From: WJMT01 sp964624145
GTDB taxonomy: Bacteria; Acidobacteriota; Aminicenantia; Aminicenantales; Aminicenantaceae
NCBI GenBank assembly: GCA_964624145.1
Contig: CAZUXT010000008.1
Coordinates: 1-64,000, forward strand
DNA: 64,000 bases
Direction: 5' to 3'
Shown here: in pieces, positions 52,964-62,900 of the stretch
How positions within the stretch are numbered: position 1 is the first letter of the stretch
How the letters are laid out: each line of letters opens with the position of its first letter
Notes under the pieces: generated by a model
Told to the model about the DNA's origin: nothing
The model's database searches: none
What the model saw: only the letters and a program-made list of their open reading frames with translations
Translations under genes and position numbers: made by a program

Positions 52964-53099
52964 TTCTTGCTTTGGCATAGCCCTTTGGGTTATTTTTCAA
53001 AAATCCCGCCCGTCCAACAGTCGCAGTCAGGCGGCTTTAGCCAGCTTCGCTGTCTTTCGCACTGCCTTTTTTGTGACTGTTTACCCCTTAGAATTTTGA

Positions 53100-53148
53100 T
53101 TGTTATTAAAAAACAAATGTTGTATAATGTGGTCTAATGTTGGATAAA
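53100..53148 (+). promoter_or_regulatory. promoter and direct-repeat operator for the HTH-STAND operon
   Basis: TTGTTA (53100-53105), 17 bases, then a perfect TATAAT (53123-53128). Overlapping and following it are two direct repeats, ATGTTGTATAA (53117-53127) and ATGTTGGATAA (53137-53147), starting 20 bases apart, about two helical turns. Such spacing suits binding of a small regulator such as the HTH protein encoded just downstream. Confidence 0.5.
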
Positions 53149-53175
53149 ACAATATATTAAAAACAGAGGTAATTT

Positions 53176-53349
53176 ATGCTACTTAAAGGATATTTAACTG
53201 TCGAGCAGGTTGCAAAACAATTAGGATTATCTGGATACCGAATTCGCGAACTTATTCGTGAGAAGAAAATTCGTGCAGTTAAGATCGGACAATGGCGGAT
53301 AAAACCAGAGGACTTGGAAAACTTTTTAAGGTCAAGAAGCAATCTCTAA
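53176..53349 (+). CDS. 57-residue excisionase/MerR-type HTH protein
   Basis: The frame begins at an ATG preceded by GAGG and ends with TAA at 53347-53349. The product, with YLTVEQVAKQLGLSGYRIRE, RAVKIGQWRIKPEDLENFL and no other domain, matches the small helix-turn-helix family used by excisionases and plasmid regulators. It lies 30 bases before the large STAND gene and would be co-transcribed with it. It may be an autoregulator of the pair; the direct repeats in the promoter are candidate sites. Confidence 0.75.
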   Translation: MLLKGYLTVEQVAKQLGLSGYRIRELIREKKIRAVKIGQWRIKPEDLENFLRSRSNL

Positions 53350-53379
53350 TCATTCATAGGGGTTGCGTGGTGATAATTT

Positions 53380-56300
53380 ATGTCCATACAGGAAGCAAAC
53401 TGGAACAATTTTAAAGCAAAGTTTAACGGTAAAGAGCAAAAGTCTTTCGAGTGGCTTTGCTATCTCTTGTTTTGCAAAGAATTCAACAAAAACACAGGAA
53501 TATTTAGATATAAAAATCAAGCTGGAATAGAAACCGAGCCTATTGAACATAATGGTCAAATGATAGGGCCTCAGGCAAAATTCTATGAAACAAAGATTAG
53601 TAAGAATAAAGACGACATAAAAGATTCTATTGAAACGGCAAAGAAAAAGAATGGTAATCTTAACAAAATCATATTTTATATAAATCAGGAGTTTTCAGAA
53701 AGCAGCAAAAAAGGCAAAAAAGACCCTGTATATAAAATCGAGATAGAAAAGCATGCTAAATCTCTTGGCGTGGAAATAGATTGGAAAAGTAAAAGCTTTT
53801 TTGACTCTCCATTTGTCTGTCAAGATAACGCCGTAATAGCACAGCATTTTTTTAGCTTAGGCAAGAGTGTGATTGATTTCTTAAATGAGTTAACTCGACA
53901 CACGGAAGCTATCCTTACAGCTATAAATTCAAAAATAACCTTCAGAAATAGTGAAATAAAAATAGATATGGCACAGAATAAAAAAATGCTACAAGATGTC
54001 TTGACTACTTCTCCTATGGCTATTTTAAGCGGTGGGGCGGGAGTAGGGAAAACCGCCCTCATTAAGGATTTTTATCATTCAATCAAAGATAGAGCTCCTT
54101 TTTACATCTTTAAAGGTGTCGAATTTTGCATTTCTAACATAAATCAACTTTTTACACATTATGGATCATTTACCCTATCGGATTTCATGAAAGAACACCA
54201 AGATTTCGAGGAAAAATACATAATAATCGACTCTGCTGAAAAGTTATCTGATATTCAAGATAAAGAAGTTTTTCAAGAATTTTTGTCCACTTTGCAAATT
54301 AACAAGTGGAAAGTTATGTTTACAACAAGGCACAGCTATTTGGACGATTTAAGATTCCAGTTTATTGAAATTTATCGTGTTCACTGCCACCCAGTAAATA
54401 TCGAAAATCTTACATCGGCACAACTTGTTAAGATTTCGAAAAAATATAGTTTTAATTTACCAAAGAATGAGAGGTTGCTTGATCTTTTACGAATCCCTTT
54501 CTATCTAAATGAATATCTACAAAATTATGATAGCTTAGGAAACACAATAAGTTATTCGGATTTTAAAAGTCTATTATGGAACAAACAAATATCTAAAACT
54601 TCATACCAGAAGAATAACATGCATATAAAAAGGGAAGAATGCTTTTTAGCAATTGCACATAAGAGGGCGGTTGAGGGAAACTTTTTTGTAAAGACTAAGG
54701 ATTTCGATGATGAAGTTTTACGAAGTCTTGAGAATGATGAAATTATAAAACATGATTCTAACGCAGGGGGCTTCTTCATTACCCATGACATTTATGAAGA
54801 GTGGGCATTGGATAACATTATTGAAAGAACATTTTTAAGCTCAAATGATTACAAAGACTTCTTAAAGGAAATAGGAAGTTCTTTGCCGATTCGGCGAGCC
54901 TTTCGGAACTGGCTTTCAGAGAAACTATTTAATAATGAAAACGAAGTAAAAACATTTATTGAATCTACAATCATTGATGATGCGATTGAGAGCCATTGGA
55001 AAGACGAAATTTATGTATCAGTATTGTTATCCGATTATGCAGAAGCTTTTTTCAACCTATTCAAAGATAAGCTTTTAGAAAATAACCAAGCTCTCTTGGT
55101 GAAAATTATTTTCTTGCTGAGAATCGCTTGTAAAGAAATTGATGAGGACTTGCTCAATATTTTTGGTATTCAGAAAACAGCATGGAGTGCATTGAAAACT
55201 ATTTTCATCAAACCAAAAGGTCGAGGATGGGAAAGCACGATCAATTTTATATATAAGCATAAAGACGATTTAGGATTACAAAGAATGAATATAATTCTTC
55301 CTATGCTTGCTGATTGGAATAACAAAAATAAAGTGGGCGAAACTACAAAACAGGCGAGCCAGATAGCGTTATATTATTATAACGAAATCATACAAGAACA
55401 GTCCTACCATATCTCGGGAGACAAGAAAGAGCAATTAATAAGAATTATTTTGCAAGGCTCATCAGAAATTAAGGATGAGTTGAAAGCTATCTTTGATGAA
55501 GTTATCTCTAATAAGGCAGTTAAACGTAGAGATAGATATTACGCTCTTATTAAGCCAATTTTAACATCTCTCACTGATTCCTTCGAGGTAGTTAAAGCTC
55601 TGCCGAATTATGTAATAAAATTAGCAGATATTTATTGGTTTCATAATCCCGATAAATTAGATGATGATTATAGATATTCAAGAAGAATGGACATGGAAGA
55701 TTACTTTTGTATTTCATCAAGGCATTATGACTATTTCCCTGCAAGCGCATTTCAAACACCTATATACCAGCTTTTAAGAATAGCTCCTAAAGAAACAGTG
55801 GACTTCATTTTGTCATTTACAAATAAAACTGTGGAATGCTATGTGAAATCTGAACTTGATGGGGAAATAGAACAAGTAGACGTTTTTGTCGATAAAAATC
55901 AAGAGATAAAGCAATACATAAGTAACAGGCTTTGGTGCATGTATCGGGGTACTCAAGTTGCTCCATATCTTCTTAAGTCTATGCATATGGCACTCGAGAA
56001 ATGGCTCCTTGAGGCTACAAAATCAGCCTCAAAAGAGGCTATTGAAGGCTGGTGCCTATACCTTATAAAAAAATCTAAATCTGCATCAATAACCGCAATG
56101 GTTGCAAGTATAGTTTTGGCCCAATCTTCAAAACTTTTCAGTATTGCCAAAATACTTTTCCAGACCAAGGATTTTTTTCTATATGATACCAGCCGGCTTT
56201 TATTGGATGAACAAGCAAAATTTCAGTATTCGATAGGTTACGGACCTAATTATGAACATCAAATATATCAAGATAAGAGAATTAAAACTTGCGATGATAT

Positions 56301-58128
56301 CCATAGAAAGTACTCCCTCGAGCATTTAGCGTTGAATTATCAGTTGTTCAGAACAAAAGAAGAGAGTGAAGAGGAGGTTAAGGAAAGACAGAAAATCATA
56401 TGGGACATATTCGATAAATATTATGCAGAACTTCCAGATAAATCATCAGAAACAGACTCTGACAAAACATGGAAACTATATTTAGCGAGAATGGACAGAA
56501 GAAAAATGAGTCCAGAAATTGAGAAGACAGACAATGGTGCTTTGATTAAATTCAATCCTGAAATTGATCCTGAATTGAAAAAGCATAGTGAAGATACTAT
56601 TCAAAAAATTTCCGAGAAGATGAAGTATGCAGGTTTGCAGGTATGGGCAGATAGCAGATTCAGAGGAGAAAATGAGACCTATGAGAAGTATTCTCAGTAT
56701 GAATCTAATCCAAAGCAGGTAATTACGGAAGCAAAGGAGATATTTGAAGGGCTTAAAATCAAAAAAGAGGAAGAGTATTCTCTGTTTAACCATTCAGTAC
56801 CTGCCTATGCTTGCTCTGTTTTAATGCGTGATTTTTATAACAAACTTGATTCAGATGAAAAAGAATTCTGCAAAGAAATAATTATTGGATATGCATCTAT
56901 ACCCTTGATGACAGAGGGGTATATGTATCAAATTTCTGATGGCACAGAAGCCGCGATTGCTCTTTTGCCTAATCTTATAGAGCATTTTCACAGAGATAAG
57001 CAAAATATTAAAATGTTGCTGTTTAGATTATTGCTTATTCCGTCGCGAGAAATATCAACATTTGCTGCAAGAGGCATTTTGCATAAGTTATGGAAAATAA
57101 ATTTTAACGACGCTAACTCTATGTTTTTGGGATATCTATTGCTATCACCAAATCATTATGCACTTATTGATAAAAGAAGAAAGGAGAATTATAAAAAGAA
57201 ACACTACGGCGATTTAAGAATCCAGGTCTCTAAAGCATTTCAGAAAAAGTACAAGAAGGAGCTTGAAAGGATTGCCAAGAACGAAATTTCCTATGATGAA
57301 TTAGATGGTTTAGAAAAGTTAGATTTAGAAATTCTAAAGACGGCGTTTGAGATATTGCCTTTAAAAACAACTAGCAAGGACCATAAAAAATTCTTAAGTG
57401 TAATTTTTCCCATTTTTGCAAAGAAAATTTTACAGGATGATCATGAGGACAGAATTGATTATACTCTAAGGCATAGATTCTTAGAAAAGTTTGCATATTT
57501 TATCTTAAATCTCCCAAAAAAAGAAATAAAAACATATTTGCAGCCTTTTATTGAGAATTTTTACTGCTCAAGAGAAATGTCTGAATTCTTTCAGGAATTT
57601 ATATATGCGGAAGATAGGCTGTCCAAATATAATGAATTCTGGACAGTATGGAATTCATTCTATGGAAAGGTATCAGACTCATGTAAAAACCAAAGCAGTT
57701 ATTATGCAAAAGATGTTATAAGTAGTTATCTATTAGCAGGAGTTCATTGGAATGAAAAAGCAAAAAAATGGCATACCCTTAAAGAACGAGAGAAAATATT
57801 CTATAAAAAAGTATCAGAAGAAATGGGCCAACACCCAACCGTTTTATATTCCATTTCAAAAGTCCTAAATGATATAGGTAGCAATTTTATTCAAGATGGA
57901 TTGACCTGGATAAGCCATATCTTAAACAATAACAAACAATTAATTTCAGAAGAGCTAGATACAAACACTATTTTTTATATTGATACATTTATCAGACGAT
58001 ATATTTTACAAAATCGTCTACATATAAGGAAGTCATTATTAGTTAAGAACCAAGTTATTATTATTCTGAATTTCTTGATAGAGAGAGGTTCAATAGTAGG
58101 ATATTTGTTAAGGGATGATATTTTGTGA
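53380..58128 (+). CDS. STAND NTPase with Mrr-like nuclease domain, Avs4-like antiviral protein
   Basis: A 1582-residue protein. Residues about 20-150 look like an Mrr-type PD-(D/E)xK nuclease: a helix with Glu 24 (SFEWLCYLL), Glu 51 in GIETEP, and the Q-x-K motif GPQAKFYETK at 63-72. A P-loop follows (ILSGGAGVGKTALIK, about 216-230) with Walker B EKYIIIDSAEKL (about 276-288) and VMFTTRHSY near 312, as in STAND ATPases. The remaining 1100 residues are helical, probably the phage-protein sensor. This layout and length match Avs4-type sensors, which recognise a viral structural protein and then cleave DNA. The gene is more A+T-rich than its surroundings. The Avs4 subtype is inference. Confidence 0.75.
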   Translation: MSIQEANWNNFKAKFNGKEQKSFEWLCYLLFCKEFNKNTGIFRYKNQAGIETEPIEHNGQMIGPQAKFYETKISKNKDDIKDSIETAKKKNGNLNKIIFYINQEFSESSKKGKKDPVYKIEIEKHAKSLGVEIDWKSKSFFDSPFVCQDNAVIAQHFFSLGKSVIDFLNELTRHTEAILTAINSKITFRNSEIKIDMAQNKKMLQDVLTTSPMAILSGGAGVGKTALIKDFYHSIKDRAPFYIFKGVEFCISNINQLFTHYGSFTLSDFMKEHQDFEEKYIIIDSAEKLSDIQDKEVFQEFLSTLQINKWKVMFTTRHSYLDDLRFQFIEIYRVHCHPVNIENLTSAQLVKISKKYSFNLPKNERLLDLLRIPFYLNEYLQNYDSLGNTISYSDFKSLLWNKQISKTSYQKNNMHIKREECFLAIAHKRAVEGNFFVKTKDFDDEVLRSLENDEIIKHDSNAGGFFITHDIYEEWALDNIIERTFLSSNDYKDFLKEIGSSLPIRRAFRNWLSEKLFNNENEVKTFIESTIIDDAIESHWKDEIYVSVLLSDYAEAFFNLFKDKLLENNQALLVKIIFLLRIACKEIDEDLLNIFGIQKTAWSALKTIFIKPKGRGWESTINFIYKHKDDLGLQRMNIILPMLADWNNKNKVGETTKQASQIALYYYNEIIQEQSYHISGDKKEQLIRIILQGSSEIKDELKAIFDEVISNKAVKRRDRYYALIKPILTSLTDSFEVVKALPNYVIKLADIYWFHNPDKLDDDYRYSRRMDMEDYFCISSRHYDYFPASAFQTPIYQLLRIAPKETVDFILSFTNKTVECYVKSELDGEIEQVDVFVDKNQEIKQYISNRLWCMYRGTQVAPYLLKSMHMALEKWLLEATKSASKEAIEGWCLYLIKKSKSASITAMVASIVLAQSSKLFSIAKILFQTKDFFLYDTSRLLLDEQAKFQYSIGYGPNYEHQIYQDKRIKTCDDIHRKYSLEHLALNYQLFRTKEESEEEVKERQKIIWDIFDKYYAELPDKSSETDSDKTWKLYLARMDRRKMSPEIEKTDNGALIKFNPEIDPELKKHSEDTIQKISEKMKYAGLQVWADSRFRGENETYEKYSQYESNPKQVITEAKEIFEGLKIKKEEEYSLFNHSVPAYACSVLMRDFYNKLDSDEKEFCKEIIIGYASIPLMTEGYMYQISDGTEAAIALLPNLIEHFHRDKQNIKMLLFRLLLIPSREISTFAARGILHKLWKINFNDANSMFLGYLLLSPNHYALIDKRRKENYKKKHYGDLRIQVSKAFQKKYKKELERIAKNEISYDELDGLEKLDLEILKTAFEILPLKTTSKDHKKFLSVIFPIFAKKILQDDHEDRIDYTLRHRFLEKFAYFILNLPKKEIKTYLQPFIENFYCSREMSEFFQEFIYAEDRLSKYNEFWTVWNSFYGKVSDSCKNQSSYYAKDVISSYLLAGVHWNEKAKKWHTLKEREKIFYKKVSEEMGQHPTVLYSISKVLNDIGSNFIQDGLTWISHILNNNKQLISEELDTNTIFYIDTFIRRYILQNRLHIRKSLLVKNQVIIILNFLIERGSIVGYLLRDDIL

Positions 58129-58183
58129 AAGAATGAATATAAATAAATTATAATGATGCAGAATTGTTTTAAGAGAATCGTTT

Positions 58184-58351
58184 ATGATGAATAAAAAAGA
58201 GTCTTCAGAACGATATATTGGCACACAGTTTATACCGCCCACGCTTATTAAAGCCGGGTGGAATGTAGAAAAACAAATTCGCGAAGACGTATTCTTCGCT
58301 GAAGGTTATATTTTTGTTAAGGGCAATAAAAAGTATCAGTTTCGAACGTAA
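58184..58351 (+). pseudogene. truncated N-terminus of a type I restriction HsdR subunit
   Basis: ATG at 58184 (or 58187) opens a 55-codon frame ending in TAA at 58349. The product contains FIPPTLIKAGWNVEKQIRED and then VFFAEGYIFVKGNKKYQFR, matching the start of HsdR-type endonucleases before their PD-(D/E)xK domain. About 95 percent of an HsdR is missing and no hsdM or hsdS is present. It is best read as a decayed remnant at the end of the defence island. Confidence 0.5.
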
Positions 58352-58367
58352 AATAATCATTCCTTTG

Positions 58368-58413
58368 GCAATCGCATCATCTTGCTGCCTTACCCCAGTC
58401 ACTCAAAAATAGG
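58368..58413 (+). repeat. right arm of the imperfect inverted repeat flanking the defence island
   Basis: Matches the minus strand of 52916-52963. It begins 17 bases after the HsdR remnant stops. The rest of the 364-base gap 58129-58492 shows no other gene. Confidence 0.5.
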
Positions 58414-58492
58414 AATTTTTTATATTGTACAATCTCTATAGAAGGTCATCCAAAAGGTTTAACATAGACTTTAGGCCGGCATATGAATGAAA

Positions 58493-59758
58493 TCAAATCT
58501 TGGCTAAAGCCTGATCCAGATCCTTACATAAATCATCAGCGTCTTCGATACCTATGGAAAGCCTTAACGTCTGGGGCTTGAACCTAGATTTTCTTTTATC
58601 CTCATCCGAAACATCCATATGAGTGTGAAACCAAGGACTTTCTGCCAGGGATTCGACTCCGCCCAAAGAAACGGCTAATCCAAATATGTGAAGGTTATTA
58701 AGAATGGCGTAGGCTTCCTTTTTCTCTCCTTTAGGGTCAAATGTGATCATGGAACCAGGGCCTTTACACTGCTTCTGAAAAATCTCCCATTCCGAACTCT
58801 CTTTGTCATAAAAATCAGGGTAAATAATTCGTTCGATTTTATCATGTCCCTTCAGGAATCGGGCAATTTTCTTCGCATTTTTCTGGGCCTTCAGTACTCT
58901 TTCTTCCAGAGTATCCAGAGACCTAAAAAGAAGCCATGCATCAAAAGCAGATGGGGTTGGGCCCGTGCTTATACGAACTGACTGGATTTTAAAAGCTCTT
59001 TTTTTGTCCCTGTCTATCACAAAGCCTGCAATCAAATCAGAATGACCCCCTATGGACTTTGTTCCTGAATAAACAACAATATCAGAGCCATGCATAAATG
59101 GATGTTGTAAAATGGGAGACATAAATGTGTTATCCACAGCCAAAAGAGCATCTGTATTCTCATGAGCAAGGTCCGCCACTTTTTGAATGTCAACCATGGC
59201 TAAACTCGGATTGGCAGGTGTCTCAATAAAAAACAACTTCACTGTATCCGCATGTTTTTTCAGGGCATCTTCCACCTGATTCAAATCAGTGGCATCCACA
59301 GGAACCACATTTATACCCAACCTTTCCGGAACCATATGTCTCAATAAATGATCTGTACCACCATAGACAGGGTATCCGAAAATCAATGTATCTCCGGGTT
59401 TGCATAACGTGAGCACTGTGGTGAATATGGCTGAAAGCCCACTCGGGAAATAAACAGCCGTAGGATCTTCGGTTCCCTGTTCTAGACACTGAATGCGGTC
59501 GCACAGCATAATAAAATTAGGATTTGATACTCTGGTATAAATAGGCCATTCTTCATCCGGAGATAAGGGAGGCTCAAATCCATAAGACCTTCGAAACATA
59601 TGCTCCAGTTTTTCCGCATCTTCAGTGGCAAAAGTTGATACTGCAAAAATAGGGGGGCGCACTGCCCCCATGCTTAAGAACGGGTCATAACCAACATGCG
59701 CTGCCCTTGTCTTCGCTTTCCACTCCTTGGGAGGCTTTTTCCAATTACTTTTTCCCAT
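58493..59758 (-). CDS. Cys/Met-metabolism PLP lyase (cystathionine/methionine gamma-lyase-like)
   Basis: The protein, about 421 residues, belongs to the gamma family of PLP enzymes. The Schiff-base lysine is in VVYSGTKSIGGHSDLIAG, preceded by LLAVDNTFMSPILQHP with the Asp that pairs with the PLP nitrogen. Members act as cystathionine gamma-lyase, gamma-synthase or methionine gamma-lyase; the exact reaction cannot be read. The open frame extends to 59782, but the ATG at 59758 follows GAGGAGA at eight bases and is preferred. The product could release sulfide or make cysteine, which would link it to the sulfur genes nearby. Confidence 0.9.
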   Translation of the reverse strand: MGKSNWKKPPKEWKAKTRAAHVGYDPFLSMGAVRPPIFAVSTFATEDAEKLEHMFRRSYGFEPPLSPDEEWPIYTRVSNPNFIMLCDRIQCLEQGTEDPTAVYFPSGLSAIFTTVLTLCKPGDTLIFGYPVYGGTDHLLRHMVPERLGINVVPVDATDLNQVEDALKKHADTVKLFFIETPANPSLAMVDIQKVADLAHENTDALLAVDNTFMSPILQHPFMHGSDIVVYSGTKSIGGHSDLIAGFVIDRDKKRAFKIQSVRISTGPTPSAFDAWLLFRSLDTLEERVLKAQKNAKKIARFLKGHDKIERIIYPDFYDKESSEWEIFQKQCKGPGSMITFDPKGEKKEAYAILNNLHIFGLAVSLGGVESLAESPWFHTHMDVSDEDKRKSRFKPQTLRLSIGIEDADDLCKDLDQALAKI

Positions 59759-59940
59759 AAAAATATCTCCTCTACATATCAAATTTTATATTTTTTATCT
59801 ATCTTGAGACTAATTTTTTAAGCCCACAATGTCAAGAAAAATAAGGCAATCATCAAGCATTCTCCGCTGGTACAAGCGAGCATAAGGGAATGTTGAGATC
59901 TCTGGAAGGAAGCAAAGCCATAACTGTACTTCTCTTTGAT

Positions 59941-59968
59941 TTGCATTCCGTCAAAAATTATTGATAAT
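59941..59968 (+). promoter_or_regulatory. possible promoter for the propeller-protein gene
   Basis: TTGCAT (59941-59946), 16 bases, then GATAAT (59963-59968). The leader to the ATG at 59990 would be about 15 bases and includes AAGGAGG. The divergent gap 59783-59989 holds no gene. Confidence 0.45.
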
Positions 59969-59989
59969 AGGGTAAAAAAGGAGGTTTTT

Positions 59990-62900
59990 ATGAAGAACTC
60001 ATGTCTCAAACCTTTTGTTTTCATCATTACGTTTCTCTTTATCACAAACCTGGGTCTTTTAGCCAAAGTCGAACCCGGACTCTTATCCGGGCTTAAGGCC
60101 CGGAGCATAGGTCCTTCCAGCATGAGCGGCCGAATAGGAGCTGTGGATTCAGTGGCGTCGAATCCTGATATCATTTATGTGGGTGCGGCCACGGGAGGAG
60201 TATGGAAATCAACCGACGCTGGTTTCACTTGGGAACCCGTATTTGACGACCAACCTGTATCTTCTATAGGCGCTATAGCCATCAATCAATCCAACCCCAA
60301 TATTGTATGGGTAGGCACAGGAGAAGCGGCTCCCCGAAACAGTTGTGGTGTGGGCCACGGTGTGTATCTCAGCGTAGACGCAGGCAAAAACTGGAAACTC
60401 CTAGGACTTGAGAAGACAGAAAAGATCTCGAAAATACTTTTAAACCCCAATGATCCTGATACAGCTTATGTCGCAGCCCTTGGCACTACCTGGGGGGAAA
60501 ATCCTGAACGGGGTGTATTTAAAACTGTGGATGCAGGAAAAACCTGGGAAAAAGTCCTTTACGTCAATGAAAAAACAGGAGCAGCGGACATGGCGATGAC
60601 TCCTGATAATCCGAATAAAATCATAGCCGCTATGTGGGAGCACAGACGGTGGCCCTGGTTTTTCAAATCAGGCGGGCCGGGAAGCGGCCTCTATTTGACC
60701 GTAAACGGAGGTAACGACTGGAAAAAATTGACTGATAAAGACGGACTCCCCAAAGGAGAGCTGGGCAGAATAGGAGTCGCTTTTTCAGCAAACAAACCTC
60801 AAATGGTTTATGCCCTGGTCGAAGCAAAGGATAACGTCCTGCTACGCTCAGAAGATGGGGGTTATAGCTGGCAAATCGTAAACAATAAGGAAGATGTGTC
60901 CAATCGTCCTTTCTATTATCAGCGGATCTGGGTCAATCCTGTGAATGAAAATATTATCTACATGCTTCATTCCAGAATGATGGTGAGTGAGGACGGAGGA
61001 AAAACTTTCACAAACCTCCCTTCATTCTCACAGGCCCACTCTGATTTCCATGCCTTATGGGTCCATCCCGATGGAGAGAGGATGATCGTAGGAAACGACG
61101 GAGGAGTCGTGATCAGCGTCAACCGCGGCAAAACCTGGCGCTTTGTGGAAAATCTTCCTATTGGCCAGTTTTACCATGTCAGTTTTGATATGGAAGTTCC
61201 TTACAATCTCTATGGGGGTCTCCAGGATAACGGGTCATGGATGGGACAGGCATACGCACTCAAAGAAAGAGGCATATACAATTATTTGTGGAAAACAGTC
61301 GGAGGAGGCGACGGTTTTGATACCGAACCGGATCCAGAGAAAACAGGCGCCGGATACGGTATGTCTCAAGGCGGGAACCTTTACTATTTTGACATAACCA
61401 CCGGAACAAGCCGGGATATTGTTCCCACTGAATCTGATGTCAAGCATCGTTACAACTGGAATGCCGGGTTTGCTGTTAATCCATTTGATCCCAAAACCAT
61501 ATACCTCGGCAGCCAGTTTGTACATCGCAGCAGAGATAAAGGCCAAACCTGGGAAATCATAAGCCCTGACATGACTTCCAACGACCCTGAAAAACAGAAA
61601 CAAACCGAAAGCGGAGGATTGACTCTGGATGTCACCAATGCTGAAAATCACACCACCATTATGTGCATTGCTCCCAGCCCAGTTCAAGAAGGTGTCATAT
61701 GGGTAGGTACAGATGACGGAAACCTGCAGCTGACCCGTGACGGAGGGGAAACATGGCAGTTGGTCTCAAAAGAACTCACCTCAGGAAAAAAAGGAATGGC
61801 CCCGCCCTGTACCTGGATCCCCCATGTGGAAGCTTCTAAATTTGATGCGGCTAGAGCTTATGTCGTGTTTGATGACCACAGAAGAGCTAACTGGACTACA
61901 TACGTCTATGTCACGAACGACTTTGGTAAGACCTGGAAGAGTCTTTACACTCCGGAAATCGATGGATTTTGTCATGTGATAGAAGAAGATACGGTCAACG
62001 AGAATCTATTATTTTTAGGGACGGAGTTTGGATTGTATGTCACTTTTGATACAGGAAAAAGCTGGATTAAATGGACCCATGGACTTCCAACCGTGCCTGT
62101 CAGAGATCTGGCTGTCCACCCAAGAGAAAACGATCTGATTATTGCGACCCATGGACGTTCCTTATACATTCTTGATGACATATCCCCGCTTCGAGAAATC
62201 TCAGATCAGGTGATTGAGAAAAAACTCCATCTTTTTAAAGTCCCTGACGCCACTCAGTTTCAAAGAGGAAGTCTCACATCTTTTATGTGTCCCGGAGACA
62301 CGGCATTTATGGGAGAAAACAAAAGATTCGGCGCCTGCATCACATATTATCTCATCCCCAGTGAGAAAAAAGAGCAAGAACCTCAAAAAACATCTGATCA
62401 AACCTTGACACAGAGAAGGAGGCCTGAAACAAGCGCCTCCGGAGTCAACATCATTATTGAAGATAAAGGCGGAAACCAGGTAGCTGAAATGAAAGGAACT
62501 GAAGAAAAAGGCATAAACCGGGTGTACTGGAACTTTCGAGAAACCACAGCAGATGACTCAGAAGAATCCGGCCGTTCACGATACAGGCGAGGTGGAATGG
62601 AAGTCCTTCCGGAAGAATATAAAGTAACAATAAAATACGGAGACCAAGAAGAACCCGATTCCTTTGAAATCAAAACAGATCCCCGCATCGACATTGACCC
62701 TGATGTGCTTAAACAAAATCACACGATGGGTAAAAAAGCCCAGAAACTAACGGAAACCGTTACGCAAGCAAACAACCGCATTGAAGAAACTCAAAAGGCC
62801 TTGAAAGTCATCCAACAGAACATTCAGTCTTCTGAAAACGAGAATAAAAAAGAGCTGTTGAAAGAGGTAGAAAATCTGGAGAAAAAACTTAAAGAGCTTT

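Larger units (their letters stand above)
52825..53175. other. gap before the defence island with a diverged repeat-like segment
   Basis: The 351-base gap holds no confident gene. A 55-codon frame at 52932-53099 starts MEAKRRDDAIASCFGIALWV, but it overlaps an imperfect inverted repeat and looks like a fragment of a dispersed element. Its upstream flank is very A+T-rich. The downstream part contains the promoter and direct repeats for the HTH gene. Confidence 0.5.

Noticed and set aside
52932..53099. 55-codon frame starting MEAKRRDDAIASC
   Set aside because: It overlaps the inverted-repeat arm, and the mirrored copy at 58368-58413 encodes a DDAIA-like string too, so it looks like part of a dispersed repeat and not a gene.
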